A stretch of 64,000 nt of DNA, taken from contig NZ_JARGZF010000001.1 of the NCBI RefSeq assembly GCF_029222705.1, forward strand, positions 616,437-680,436, in the 5' to 3' direction. The translations under genes and the position numbers were made by a program. The number at the start of each line of letters is the position of its first letter. Position 1 is the stretch's first letter. Positions 16,188-24,978 of this stretch are shown here, in pieces. The notes beneath the pieces were generated by a model, which was given only the letters and a program-made list of their open reading frames with translations, was not told where the DNA came from and ran no database searches. The DNA is from Knoellia sp. p5-6-4 (lineage in GTDB: Bacteria; Actinomycetota; Actinomycetes; Actinomycetales; Dermatophilaceae).

Positions 16188-19181
16188 TCAGCGCGTGAGC
16201 GAGACCTGGGCATCCAGGGTGAGGTCGCCGGGGCTGTTGCCGCGCTGGTGCACCTCGATGGCCAGCGAGTTGGTGCCCGTCACGACGGCACCGGAAGGCA
16301 GGCTGATCGTCACCGGCGTCGTCTCGTCGTCTCCGCCCACCGCCGTGGCCGCCTTGGTCGTGAAGGTGACCGCACCGGAGGGCATGTTCGACCGGGCGAC
16401 CTCGACGCCGTTCAGGTAGACCACCGCGCCGTCGTCCCGGAGCAGGTCGAGGGTCACGGCCGTGACGGGGTCGCCGGCCGGCACGGAGAACGAGGTGCGG
16501 AAGTAGTAGGTGTTGCGCCCGTTGGTCGCGGGGATGGTGGTGGCGTTGCGGTTGCGGAAGCCGAGGTCGCCCACACCGGTCGGCCAGGCGGAGTCGTCGT
16601 AGGTCGCGGCTCGCCACGCGGTGCCCAGGTCGCCGCCGGTGGCCAGGTAGCGCCACGTGGACCCGAAGGGCAGGACCGTCCCCCCGCCGCCACCGCCGCC
16701 GCCGCCGCCGCCGCCGAAGACGCTGTTGCGGGCCACAGGCGTGCCCCCCGTGGTGCTGGCGGCCCAGCTGGAGGAGTCGGCGTTGTCGAGCGCCGGGTCC
16801 TTGAGCTCCAGGGAGGAGCCAACGCCCACCGACGGCCACGGCGCCGCGGCCGAGTAGGCGACCTCGTCGACCAGCCTGCTCCCCTGCCGGAGGCGCACCG
16901 TGCCACCGGTGTCGCCGAGCGAGCCGGGGTACTCACCGCCCACCCACAGGGCAGGGCCGTGCACCGACCGGAACGTCGGGTCGTCCTTGACGAACACGGC
17001 ATACGCACCGGGAAGGAGCACGGTGCCGGGCGGGATGGCGTAGGTGCCGACACCCTCGAGGACCCAGTCGGACAGGTCCACGGACTCGGTGGTCGAGGGG
17101 TTGTGGAGCTCGACGTACTCGGCTGCGGGGTTCGCGGGCGCGTACTGGATCTCGTTGATGACCACCGCCGGTGCGCTGGTCTGCGAGATCGGGATCTCCC
17201 CCGGCCCGGTGTGGGCCGCGATCTGGTCGCGGCGCTCCTGCACCCCGTCGACGACCTTCTGCCGGCTGTTCGTCAACGAGGGCGTGCCCCACCGCTGCCG
17301 GTCCAGCGAGATGTCGCTCGCGCAGCAGGTGGTCCAGGAGTCGAAGGTGCCGAGCAGGCCGTTTCCGACGAGGAAGCGGTCGTGCAGGGTGCGGACCCTG
17401 CGGAAGTGCATGGCCTTGACCTCGGGGATCGCCAGGAGCGAGGCGTGCAGCTTGTTGAAACTGGTGGTCGGCGTGACGAGGTCGCCCTTGCCGTCGCGGC
17501 CCGCCGAGAAGATGCCGTCGAGGTCCCAGTGCAGCAGGCGCCAGCGACCGTCGCCCTCCACGTCCCGCACGATGTAGAAGTTCTTCCCGCCGACGTCCCA
17601 CTGCCGCATCGCGACGACCAGCGCCATGAAGTTGACCATCTGGCTGATGTCGACGTGCTCGTGGAGCCACGCCCGCTTGGCCGCCGAGTCGGGCTTGGCC
17701 AGCCACTGCGTCAGCTCCCAGGCATCGGTGTAGTCGCCCTCGCCGTTCTTCTTGTCGAGGTCCAGGGACGCCTCGAGCTCTGCCGGGGTGGCATAGGTGC
17801 GCAGCCCACCGGCATCGACCTTGTAGATGGCCCAGTCGTCGTAGCCGCGCTGGCCGCGCCACACGTTGTCGTACTTCTCGAGCAGCTCGACGACGCTGTA
17901 GAAGTCGCCGTTGCGGTGGGTGCGCACCATCGAGTATCTCAGCGGGGCGTTGCCCGCTTCCTCGACCATCTTCCACCCCAGCCCGGGGATGGGGGCGTTC
18001 TTGCTGTTGAGGGCGAACTCGTCCATCGGGTAGGCGTACGGCTCGCCGAGGTCGATGAGGTGCCCCTTGGGCAGGGTGACGTCCCACTTGACCTTGGCGT
18101 CGGTGCAGCTGCTCTGGCCGCGGATATGCATCAGCGCACCGTCGAACACCTTGCCCTGCCAGGCGATGACGGCGGGCGCGTCGACCCCGTCGCACCGGTG
18201 GTTGGTGAGCAGGTCGTTGTAGTCGGCGTCGGCCATGAACCACTCGAGCACCCGGTACCGGGCCGTGTCCTGCTCGGGGTCAGTGGCGACGACGCCCTCG
18301 TAGCGCCGCGAGTCCCCGGCCGGCGGGTGGGCCGCGGTCGAGGAGCCGGCCACGACGTCGACGCGGTAGCGCAGCAGCTGGCCGGCCGGGACGCCGGGGA
18401 CCGTCGCGGCATACACGCCGTCGCCCGCCCCTCCGGGGCTCGCCGCGTCGTCGAGCATCGGTCGGGTCGTGTCCGGCCCGAACATGGCCTTCGTGGTCAG
18501 GGTGACGGCCGCACCGAGGGTGGCGCGGGCGCTGACGGTGACGGCCTCGTTCGGCGCCGGGCGCTGTGGCGAGGCGGTGACCTGGCTGATGCCGGCCGGC
18601 GGGTTCAGCTCGACCGAGTTCACCGCCCGCGGCGTGCCGTAGGCGGCCTGGCTCGGTGCCCAGCTCGCCGCGTGGGCATTGTCGGCTGAGAGGCCGAGCA
18701 GCTCGAGGGAGGGGCCTGCCCCGTCGGGCGAGACCGGCCAGGGTGCCGCGTCGTCGTAGGTGACCTCGTCGACCACCGCCGAGGAGTCGTCGACGAGGGT
18801 CACCTGCTCCCCACCGTTGGAGAGGCTGGTGCCGGCGAAGGTGAAGTCCGGTGCGAAGCCGTAGCGCTGTTCGAAGACCGCCGCGTCGGGCGCACCCACG
18901 ACCCGCGAGCGGCCCGGGACCACCGTCCCGGCGGGGAACGGCGCCGCGAGCGTGATGCCCGCCCCGAAAGACCACCCCGAGATGTCGACCGGGTCGCTCC
19001 CGCGGTTGGCGAGCTCGATGAACTCCAAGGGGTCGGGGTCGACCGCGTGGTACATCAGCTCGGAGATCACGATGTCGGAGGGTGCCGCGCTGGCGCCCGT
19101 CGGCTGGGCCACGGCGAGCCCGCCGACGACCGTGGCGGCCGCGCAGAGCGCAGCCAGTCGCTGTGTGGTCCGAACGCCCAT
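16188..19181 (-). CDS. Secreted lamin-tail / CotH kinase-like multidomain protein
   Basis: A 997-residue exported protein. The ATG at 19181 starts a signal peptide (residues 1 to about 36, cut near ASA/APSD). Domain order: lamin-tail domain (about 38-160, SDIVISELMYHA), a linking beta domain, a CotH-like kinase domain (about 300-600, with MHIRGQSSC, FALNSKNAP and HWDLDGIFSAG), a second lamin-tail domain (about 640-770, VVINEIQYAPANPAAEYVEL), a 12-glycine linker, and a C-terminal beta-sandwich that ends in TLDAQVSLTR. CotH domains phosphorylate spore-coat proteins in Bacillus, while lamin-tail repeats occur in secreted proteins with sugar or nuclease partners. The target is unknown. Its position breaks the ancestral ispG-GNAT neighbourhood. 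Confidence 0.88.
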   Translation of the reverse strand: MGVRTTQRLAALCAAATVVGGLAVAQPTGASAAPSDIVISELMYHAVDPDPLEFIELANRGSDPVDISGWSFGAGITLAAPFPAGTVVPGRSRVVGAPDAAVFEQRYGFAPDFTFAGTSLSNGGEQVTLVDDSSAVVDEVTYDDAAPWPVSPDGAGPSLELLGLSADNAHAASWAPSQAAYGTPRAVNSVELNPPAGISQVTASPQRPAPNEAVTVSARATLGAAVTLTTKAMFGPDTTRPMLDDAASPGGAGDGVYAATVPGVPAGQLLRYRVDVVAGSSTAAHPPAGDSRRYEGVVATDPEQDTARYRVLEWFMADADYNDLLTNHRCDGVDAPAVIAWQGKVFDGALMHIRGQSSCTDAKVKWDVTLPKGHLIDLGEPYAYPMDEFALNSKNAPIPGLGWKMVEEAGNAPLRYSMVRTHRNGDFYSVVELLEKYDNVWRGQRGYDDWAIYKVDAGGLRTYATPAELEASLDLDKKNGEGDYTDAWELTQWLAKPDSAAKRAWLHEHVDISQMVNFMALVVAMRQWDVGGKNFYIVRDVEGDGRWRLLHWDLDGIFSAGRDGKGDLVTPTTSFNKLHASLLAIPEVKAMHFRRVRTLHDRFLVGNGLLGTFDSWTTCCASDISLDRQRWGTPSLTNSRQKVVDGVQERRDQIAAHTGPGEIPISQTSAPAVVINEIQYAPANPAAEYVELHNPSTTESVDLSDWVLEGVGTYAIPPGTVLLPGAYAVFVKDDPTFRSVHGPALWVGGEYPGSLGDTGGTVRLRQGSRLVDEVAYSAAAPWPSVGVGSSLELKDPALDNADSSSWAASTTGGTPVARNSVFGGGGGGGGGGGGTVLPFGSTWRYLATGGDLGTAWRAATYDDSAWPTGVGDLGFRNRNATTIPATNGRNTYYFRTSFSVPAGDPVTAVTLDLLRDDGAVVYLNGVEVARSNMPSGAVTFTTKAATAVGGDDETTPVTISLPSGAVVTGTNSLAIEVHQRGNSPGDLTLDAQVSLTR
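16683..16716. repeat. CCG trinucleotide tract encoding poly-glycine
   Basis: A near-perfect (CCG) tract, with one CCA interruption, encodes the 12-Gly linker of the CotH protein on the minus strand. Length changes by whole repeats would keep the frame and only change the linker. Confidence 0.8.
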
Positions 19182-19366
19182 GGCACACCCCTCGTGGTCG
19201 TGCCATGCAGTCTTCCTACGCACCCTCCCGGGCCACAGCGCAGTTCTCCGTAGGGCGCCTACGCAGATCGGTCGAGGCACCGCCCGGTTCGCACTACTCC
19301 GGCGCGAACACACACACGAGCGGTCCAGCCCCCTTCCCGAGGCTGGGGGGCGTGGGTGGCCGTGGG

Positions 19367-20527
19367 TCAGCCGACGGTGACGCTCGGTGCGCCCGCGCTC
19401 TCCTCGTCGATGGGCTCCCCCATCTCCTCGGCGATGCGCATGGCCTCCTCGATGAGCGTCTCGACGATCTGGGACTCGGGCACGGTCTTGATGACCTCGC
19501 CCTTGACGAAGATCTGGCCCTTGCCGTTGCCCGAGGCCACGCCGAGGTCGGCCTCGCGGGCCTCACCGGGGCCGTTGACGACACAGCCCATGACCGCCAC
19601 GCGCAGCGGCACGGTCATGCCCTCGAGGCCGGCGGTCACCTCGTCGGCGAGCTTGTAGACGTCGACCTGGGCCCGGCCGCACGAGGGGCAGGAGACGATC
19701 TCGAGCTTGCGCGGCTTGAGGTTGAGCGACTGGAGGATCTGGTTGCCCACCTTGACCTCCTCGACGGGAGGCGCGGACAGCGAGACGCGGATGGTGTCAC
19801 CGATGCCCTTCGACAGCAGCGCGCCGAAGGCGGTGGCCGACTTGATGGTGCCCTGGAACGCCGGGCCGGCCTCGGTCACGCCGAGGTGCAGCGGCCAGTC
19901 GCCCCGCTCGGAGAGCATCTCGTAGGCGCGGACCATGACGACCGGGTCGTTGTGCTTCACCGAGATCTTGAAGTCGTGGAAGTCGTGCTCCTCGAAGAGG
20001 CTGGCCTCCCACACCGCCGACTCCACGAGCGCCTCGGCCGTGGGCTTGCCGTACTTCTCGAGCAGCCGGCGGTCGAGCGAGCCCGCGTTGACACCGATGC
20101 GGATCGAGACGCCGGCGTCCTTGGCCGCCCGGGCGATCTCCTTGACCTGGTCGTCGAACTTGCGGATGTTGCCGGGGTTCACCCTCACCGCTGCGCAGCC
20201 GGCGTCGATCGCGGCGAAGACGTACTTCGGCTGGAAGTGGATGTCGGCGATCACCGGGATCTGCGACTTGCGGGCGATCGCCGGCAGCGCGTCGGCGTCG
20301 TCCTGGCTGGGGCAGGCAACCCGCACGATGTCGCAGCCGGATGCCGTGAGCTCGGCGATCTGCTGGAGGGTCGCGTTGATGTCCGTGGTCGGCGTGGTGC
20401 ACATGGACTGCACCGAGATGGGGGCGTCGCCCCCGACCTCGACCTTGCCCACCCGGATCTTGCGGGTCTTGCGGCGCGGGGCCAGCACGGGGGCGGGGGC
20501 GGAGGGCATGCCAAGCGAGACGGTCAT
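19367..20527 (-). CDS. ispG: 4-hydroxy-3-methylbut-2-enyl-diphosphate synthase (flavodoxin type)
   Basis: The [4Fe-4S] enzyme converting MEcPP to HMBPP in the non-mevalonate isoprenoid pathway; 386 residues. The TIM-barrel part has [14 protein letters not shown] and [12 protein letters not shown]. The cluster cysteines are in SCPSCGRAQ and [10 protein letters not shown], with the final Glu conserved. This is the short bacterial form without the plant insertion. It follows rseP and dxr leftwards, the conserved actinobacterial order; dxr supplies an earlier step of the same pathway. Confidence 0.97.
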   Translation of the reverse strand: MTVSLGMPSAPAPVLAPRRKTRKIRVGKVEVGGDAPISVQSMCTTPTTDINATLQQIAELTASGCDIVRVACPSQDDADALPAIARKSQIPVIADIHFQPKYVFAAIDAGCAAVRVNPGNIRKFDDQVKEIARAAKDAGVSIRIGVNAGSLDRRLLEKYGKPTAEALVESAVWEASLFEEHDFHDFKISVKHNDPVVMVRAYEMLSERGDWPLHLGVTEAGPAFQGTIKSATAFGALLSKGIGDTIRVSLSAPPVEEVKVGNQILQSLNLKPRKLEIVSCPSCGRAQVDVYKLADEVTAGLEGMTVPLRVAVMGCVVNGPGEAREADLGVASGNGKGQIFVKGEVIKTVPESQIVETLIEEAMRIAEEMGEPIDEESAGAPSVTVG

Positions 20528-20575
20528 GGAGGAAGTATCTCCCAGGTGTCGTGGAGGGCCGTGTCGTGAGGGCGG

Positions 20576-21922
20576 TCAGCCGCCGAGGCGGACCGGTTTG
20601 ACGATGTCGGCGTAGATCAGCAGCACGGACATGACGATGAGCACCGACGACACGGCATACGCCACGGGCAGCGCCTTGGCCACGTCGACGTAGCCGGGGT
20701 CCGGCCGTCCGAGCAGCCGCGCGGTGCGGCGCTTCAGTCCCTCCCACAGGGCGCCCGCCACGTGGCCCCCGTCGAGGGGCAGCAGCGGGATGAGGTTGAA
20801 GACGAACAGCGCGAGGTTCAGCGAGGCGATCAGGCCGACGAGCGTGACGAACTTGGCCATCGCGCCGCCGTCGATCTGCGAGGTGTCGGTGCTGGCGACC
20901 TCGCCGGCGACCCGGCCGACGCCCACCACGGAGATCGGGCCCTCGGGGTCGCGCTCGCCGGAGCCGAACGCGGCCTCGGCCACACCGACCATCTTCTCGG
21001 GGATCCGCAGCACGACCCCGGCCGTGCGGGCGACCTGCTCCCAGATCAGCCCCGGCACCGCCGCAACGGGCTGCTGGACGATCTCCGGGGTGCCGCTGGT
21101 GCCGAGGAACCCGGCCCGCTCGGTGATGACCTCGCCGGAGGCATCGGTCTCGGGACGGCCCTGCTCGTCGTAGACCGGCAGGTCGAGCACCAGCGGCTTG
21201 GCGGTGACGCTCTGCTGCTGGCCGTCGCGTTCGAACACGATGGTCATCGGCTTGTCGAGGTTGCCCCGGATGGCGGCGCGCACGTCGTCCCAGGTCGAGA
21301 CCTGCCGGCCGGCCACCGAGATGAGCTCGTCGCCCGGCTTGAGCCCGGCGGCGTTGGCCGGCGCGACCGGCATGTCAGGGGTGCACTCCTGCGAGGTGTT
21401 CTGCCCCGCCTTCTTGACGTCGACGCACTCGCTGACGCTGGACAGCTTCGGGGTGACCTCGGGCAGCCCGTAGAGGGTGAAGATGGCGCCGAACAGGACG
21501 GTGGCGATGAGCAGGTTCATCACCGGACCACCGAGCATGACGGTGAGCTTCCTGGGCACCGAGAGGCGGTAGAAGACGCGCCGCTCGTCGCCCGGCTGGA
21601 CCTCCTCGAGGCTGGCCTGCCGGGCCTCGTCCATGAGCTGGGAGAACCGCCCGGTGCTCGACACCCGCAGCGTGTCGGGGTCGTCGCCCGGCCGGGGCGG
21701 GAACATGCCGATCATGCGGATGTAACCGCCGAGCGGGATCGCCTTGACGCCGTACTCCGTCTCGCCGCGGTGCCGCGACCACACGGTGGGCCCGAACCCG
21801 ACCATGTACTGGGTGACCTTGACCCCGAACCTCTTGGCCGGCACGAGGTGGCCGATCTCGTGGAGGGCGATCGAGGCACCGATGCCGACGGCGACGAAGA
21901 GGACGCCGAGGAGGTACATCAC
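20576..21922 (-). CDS. rseP: Site-2 protease RseP/Rip1 (M50 family zinc metalloprotease)
   Basis: A 448-residue intramembrane protease that cuts anti-sigma factors within the membrane. The zinc site is HEIGH in the first helix (about residues 21-25) and the second metal ligand is in LLPLDGGHV near the C-terminus. A PDZ domain lies around residues 180-260 (AGLKPGDELISVAGR). Four transmembrane segments are seen. GTG 21922 is the first possible start, overlapping the dxr stop; ATG 21919 is equally plausible. Mycobacterial Rip1 controls several sigma factors; the substrates here are unknown. Confidence 0.95.
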   Translation of the reverse strand: MMYLLGVLFVAVGIGASIALHEIGHLVPAKRFGVKVTQYMVGFGPTVWSRHRGETEYGVKAIPLGGYIRMIGMFPPRPGDDPDTLRVSSTGRFSQLMDEARQASLEEVQPGDERRVFYRLSVPRKLTVMLGGPVMNLLIATVLFGAIFTLYGLPEVTPKLSSVSECVDVKKAGQNTSQECTPDMPVAPANAAGLKPGDELISVAGRQVSTWDDVRAAIRGNLDKPMTIVFERDGQQQSVTAKPLVLDLPVYDEQGRPETDASGEVITERAGFLGTSGTPEIVQQPVAAVPGLIWEQVARTAGVVLRIPEKMVGVAEAAFGSGERDPEGPISVVGVGRVAGEVASTDTSQIDGGAMAKFVTLVGLIASLNLALFVFNLIPLLPLDGGHVAGALWEGLKRRTARLLGRPDPGYVDVAKALPVAYAVSSVLIVMSVLLIYADIVKPVRLGG

Positions 21923-23169
21923 GTGGCGGCCCCTGCGATCTCGGTGGCTTCAGCGTCGATCTGCGGCAAACCCAACACCTTCCGTGCGCGTGCGCGGGCC
22001 CAGGCGTCGGCCCGCAACACCTCCTCAACGCTCAGGGCGTCCGATTCACTCCCCGCCGCGTCACCGTGCCCGTCGACACTGTGCTCGTCGACGACCCGCG
22101 ACACGGTGTCGACGATGTCGAGGAACCCGATGCGGCCCTCGTGGAACGCGTCGACGCCCACCTCGTTGGCCGCGTTGTAGACCGCTGGGTAGGTCCCGCC
22201 GGCCGTGCCGACCTGCCGGGCCAGCCGGACCGCGGGAAACGCGTCGTCGTCGAGCGGGAAGAAGTCCCACGACTGCGCCTGCGTCCAGTCGCACGGCACG
22301 TCGACGTCGGCCAGCCGCTCGGGCCACGAGAGCCCGAGGGCGATCGGCACGAGCATCCGCGGCGGCCCCATCTGCGCGATGGTCGAGCCGTCGTGGAACT
22401 CCACCATCGAGTGGATCCACTGCTGGGGGTGCACGACGACGTCGATCCGCTCGAACGGGATGTCGAAGAGCAGGTGGGCCTCGATCACCTCGAGGCCCTT
22501 GTTGACCAGCGTGGCGGAGTTCGTGGTGACGACGCGGCCCATGGCGTAGTTGGGGTGGGCCAGCGCCTCGGCGGGGGTCACGTGGCGCAGCTGCTCGCGG
22601 GTCCGCCCGCGGAACGGCCCGCCGCTGGCGGTGACGACCAGCCGCCGCACCTCGTCCGACCGTCCGCCGCGCAGGCTCTGGGCGATGGCCGAGTGCTCGG
22701 AGTCGACGGGCACGATCTGGTCGGGTCGGGCCAGCGCCTTGACGAGGGGGCCGCCGACGATGAGCGACTCCTTGTTGGCCAGCGCGAGCACGGAGCCGGC
22801 CTCGAGTGCCGCGAGCGTGGGCCGCAGCCCGATGGAGCCGGTGATCCCGTTGAGCACCACGTTCGCGCCGCAGCCGGCGGCGAGCACGCTCGCCTCCTCG
22901 CCCACCACCACCTCGGGCCGGTATGCCGTGCGGCCGGCCCGGGCGGCATACGCACCGATCGCGTCGGTGACCTGCTCGCGGGTGGCGCCCGCCACGGCCA
23001 CGAACGGGGCCCGGGTCGCCACGGCCTGCTGCGCGACGAGGTCGACGTTGCCGCCGGCGCTGAGCGCGGCGACGGTGAACCGGTCGGGGTTGCGGGCGAT
23101 GACGTCGAGGGCCTGGGTGCCGATCGAGCCGGTCGACCCGAGCACGGCGACGGAGCGGGAGGAGGTCAC
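21919..23169 (-). CDS. dxr: 1-deoxy-D-xylulose 5-phosphate reductoisomerase
   Basis: NADPH-dependent enzyme forming MEP from DXP, the first committed step of the non-mevalonate pathway; 416 residues from GTG 23169. The Rossmann motif VLGSTGSIGTQALDV is at the N-terminus. The metal/substrate region has PVDSEHSAI, TASGGPF and TNSATLVNKGLE, followed by HPQQWIHSMVEF. GTG 23169 is preferred because GGGGGAGAA lies about seven bases upstream; an ATG at 23187 adds six residues but lacks a binding site. Two inverted GTATGCCG octamers lie inside it, and the stop overlaps the rseP start. Confidence 0.97.
   Translation of the reverse strand: MTSSRSVAVLGSTGSIGTQALDVIARNPDRFTVAALSAGGNVDLVAQQAVATRAPFVAVAGATREQVTDAIGAYAARAGRTAYRPEVVVGEEASVLAAGCGANVVLNGITGSIGLRPTLAALEAGSVLALANKESLIVGGPLVKALARPDQIVPVDSEHSAIAQSLRGGRSDEVRRLVVTASGGPFRGRTREQLRHVTPAEALAHPNYAMGRVVTTNSATLVNKGLEVIEAHLLFDIPFERIDVVVHPQQWIHSMVEFHDGSTIAQMGPPRMLVPIALGLSWPERLADVDVPCDWTQAQSWDFFPLDDDAFPAVRLARQVGTAGGTYPAVYNAANEVGVDAFHEGRIGFLDIVDTVSRVVDEHSVDGHGDAAGSESDALSVEEVLRADAWARARARKVLGLPQIDAEATEIAGAAT
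22921..22951. repeat. Inverted pair of GTATGCCG octamers inside dxr
   Basis: GTATGCCG at 22921-22928 and CGGCATAC at 22944-22951 are separated by 15 bases. They encode Ala-Tyr and Tyr-Ala pairs using TAT and GCA, codons seldom used nearby. Confidence 0.8.
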
Positions 23170-23236
23170 TGCCCCATTCTCCCCCATGGGACCCGTGCGA
23201 CCGGACGGGCGGGCGTGGGCCCGGTCCGGAGCAGGG

Positions 23237-24313
23237 TCAGTCGACGAAGATCCGCTCCTCGATGAGCTGCTCCTGCACGATGCGGCCCTCGCGCTCGAAC
23301 CGGCCCTGCTCGAACCGCTTCATGAACTCGAGCTCGACCTTGTCGATGCCGCCCCGGTTCTTCTCGATGGTCAGCACCACCCACTGGCGGAACCGCTCGG
23401 CGTTGTCGAGGTGGTACATCAGGTGGTGCCGGGCGACGATGTCGTACTTGTCGTTCAGGATGAAGACGACGTCGGCCTCGTAGGCGAGCGCGGAGGAGCC
23501 CCGCAGGTCGTGCACGCGCATCCTTTTGCCGGCGACCAGGCTGGCCTTGTCGGCGGCGACGACGGCGAGCACGGGGGCCTCCATCGTCAGCGCGATGTCC
23601 TTGAGCTGCTCCACGACGTGGGTGATGCGGTCCTCGTCGTTCAGTCCCGAGCCTCGCACCGGCACCTTCTGCAGGTAGTCGACGAGGACGAACGGCGGCT
23701 GGCCATGCTCCTCGGCGACCGCCTCCACGGCCGCCCGGATCTCGTCGATGCCGGTGTGCATGCCGCTTGAGCTGTGGATGTGCAGGCGGTCGGCGTAGCG
23801 CTCGAGGGCTCGCACCGCGTGGGCCCCACCCTTGGTGCTCCCGAACTGCTCCTCGAGGGAGGTCGCCCGGGTGTGGCGGGACTCGAAGACCTGGCGGATC
23901 GTGTTGAGGGTCAGCGCTTCCGTGCCGCCGAGGTCGGCAGCCTCGATCGCGATGAGGCGCTCGAGCACCGCGTGGGCGTCGTGCTCGTAGGAGAAGAAGA
24001 TCGCCGGGCGCGTGCCGGTGACGACTGCACGGCGGAGCATCTGCAGCGCCATGGTGGTCTTGCCGAGGCCCTGGGGCCCGCCCATGAGGATCAGCTCACC
24101 CGAACGCAACCCGCCGGCGAGGGCGGTGTCGAGCGCGTCGAACCCCGTGGGCCACACCCGTGCTCCCGCCGAACGTCCCTGCTGGATCTTGTGGGTGGTG
24201 TCCGCGAGGACGCTGGTGAGGGACTTCAGGCGCGGGTCGGCGGGCGCAGTGGTGGACGCCCCGTCCTCCTCGAGGAGGCCGGCCTGGTCTGCGGCGGAGA
24301 CCGTGGCTGTCAT
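23237..24313 (-). CDS. DnaB-like helicase C-terminal-domain ATPase
   Basis: A 358-residue RecA-fold ATPase resembling the C-terminal domain of replicative helicase DnaB, without the DnaB N-terminal primase-interaction domain. After a ~35-residue lead, Walker A is GGPQGLGKTTMALQM (about 75-89), Walker B is FVLVDYLQKVPV, and DLRGSSALAYEADVV followed by LTIEKNRGG matches the DnaB/KaiC-type core. It cannot be the cell's main DnaB because the N-terminal domain is lacking. It stands alone, with a potassium channel gene upstream and dxr downstream. A role in DNA or nucleotide signalling is only a guess. Confidence 0.8.
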   Translation of the reverse strand: MTATVSAADQAGLLEEDGASTTAPADPRLKSLTSVLADTTHKIQQGRSAGARVWPTGFDALDTALAGGLRSGELILMGGPQGLGKTTMALQMLRRAVVTGTRPAIFFSYEHDAHAVLERLIAIEAADLGGTEALTLNTIRQVFESRHTRATSLEEQFGSTKGGAHAVRALERYADRLHIHSSSGMHTGIDEIRAAVEAVAEEHGQPPFVLVDYLQKVPVRGSGLNDEDRITHVVEQLKDIALTMEAPVLAVVAADKASLVAGKRMRVHDLRGSSALAYEADVVFILNDKYDIVARHHLMYHLDNAERFRQWVVLTIEKNRGGIDKVELEFMKRFEQGRFEREGRIVQEQLIEERIFVD

Positions 24314-24423
24314 GGCGCAATTCGACCCGCGCATCGGCAGGGCCCGAAAGGCCGTTGCGCGAAATGTGCCCGAACGGCCCATCCGCAAACCGGGCGAAGA
24401 GGGACGAAACCCTCCCGTGCCGG

Positions 24424-24945
24424 TCAGCCCCGTTCGGATCGCGGGAAGGAGATGCCCGAGCTGAGGATGCGCAGGGCCGTGCCGATGTAGATGAGGTTGA
24501 AGAGCATCTGCACCGTGACCATCAACCGGGCCACCGTCTCTGCCGCGTGGATGTCGCCGAAGCCGACGGTCGCCGTGGTCGTCACGGAGAAGTACAGCGC
24601 GTCGGAGCGGTTCTCCAGGCCGGAGAACTGCTCGGGGGCGGCGGCCGAGGTGATGGCGTAGAGCAGCGCGAAGCCGAGGACGAGCAGGTAAAGGGATGTG
24701 AGCAACTGCTGGACCCGGTGGTACTCGGGCGGCTGCCGGTCGTGGCTGCGCCGGGCCGCCGTCCGCAGGAAGAACAGCAGCACACCCCAGGCGACGACGG
24801 AGCCCGCGAGCCTGCCCGCCGCGGTCGCGTCGCCCCAGGGTGACCGGAGCGGCAGCAGGTAGTAGCCGATGGTCAGGAGCACCAGGACGACGGTGGTGTG
24901 CCACAGCAGACCCACCAACGGTTCCTGCCTGCCCCGGAGCGGCAT
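24424..24945 (-). CDS. Two-transmembrane potassium channel family protein
   Basis: A 173-residue channel subunit. Four hydrophobic segments are visible; the last two flank the pore loop SVTTTATVGFGDI (about 122-134), whose TVGFG is the potassium selectivity filter. No RCK or nucleotide-binding domain follows, so gating is not indicated. ATG 24945 lies inside a CGGCATAC octamer (24940-24947). The next gene leftwards is the DnaB-like ATPase and upstream is gabD, in the same direction but separated. Confidence 0.88.
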   Translation of the reverse strand: MPLRGRQEPLVGLLWHTTVVLVLLTIGYYLLPLRSPWGDATAAGRLAGSVVAWGVLLFFLRTAARRSHDRQPPEYHRVQQLLTSLYLLVLGFALLYAITSAAAPEQFSGLENRSDALYFSVTTTATVGFGDIHAAETVARLMVTVQMLFNLIYIGTALRILSSGISFPRSERG

Positions 24946-24978
24946 ACCCGGTCCCGCCTCTCCCCTGCTCGCCCCCGG

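Noticed and set aside
14739-18689. A 1,316-codon plus-strand open frame
   Set aside because: Only its beginning (DUF222) is real; the rest is antisense to the CotH gene and has no recognisable protein content.
19320-19366. Terminator hairpin after ispG (CCAGCCCCC...GGCTGGGGGG)
   Set aside because: The C and G runs can pair, but the CAGCC/GGCTG parts are not nested with them, so no stable single stem forms.
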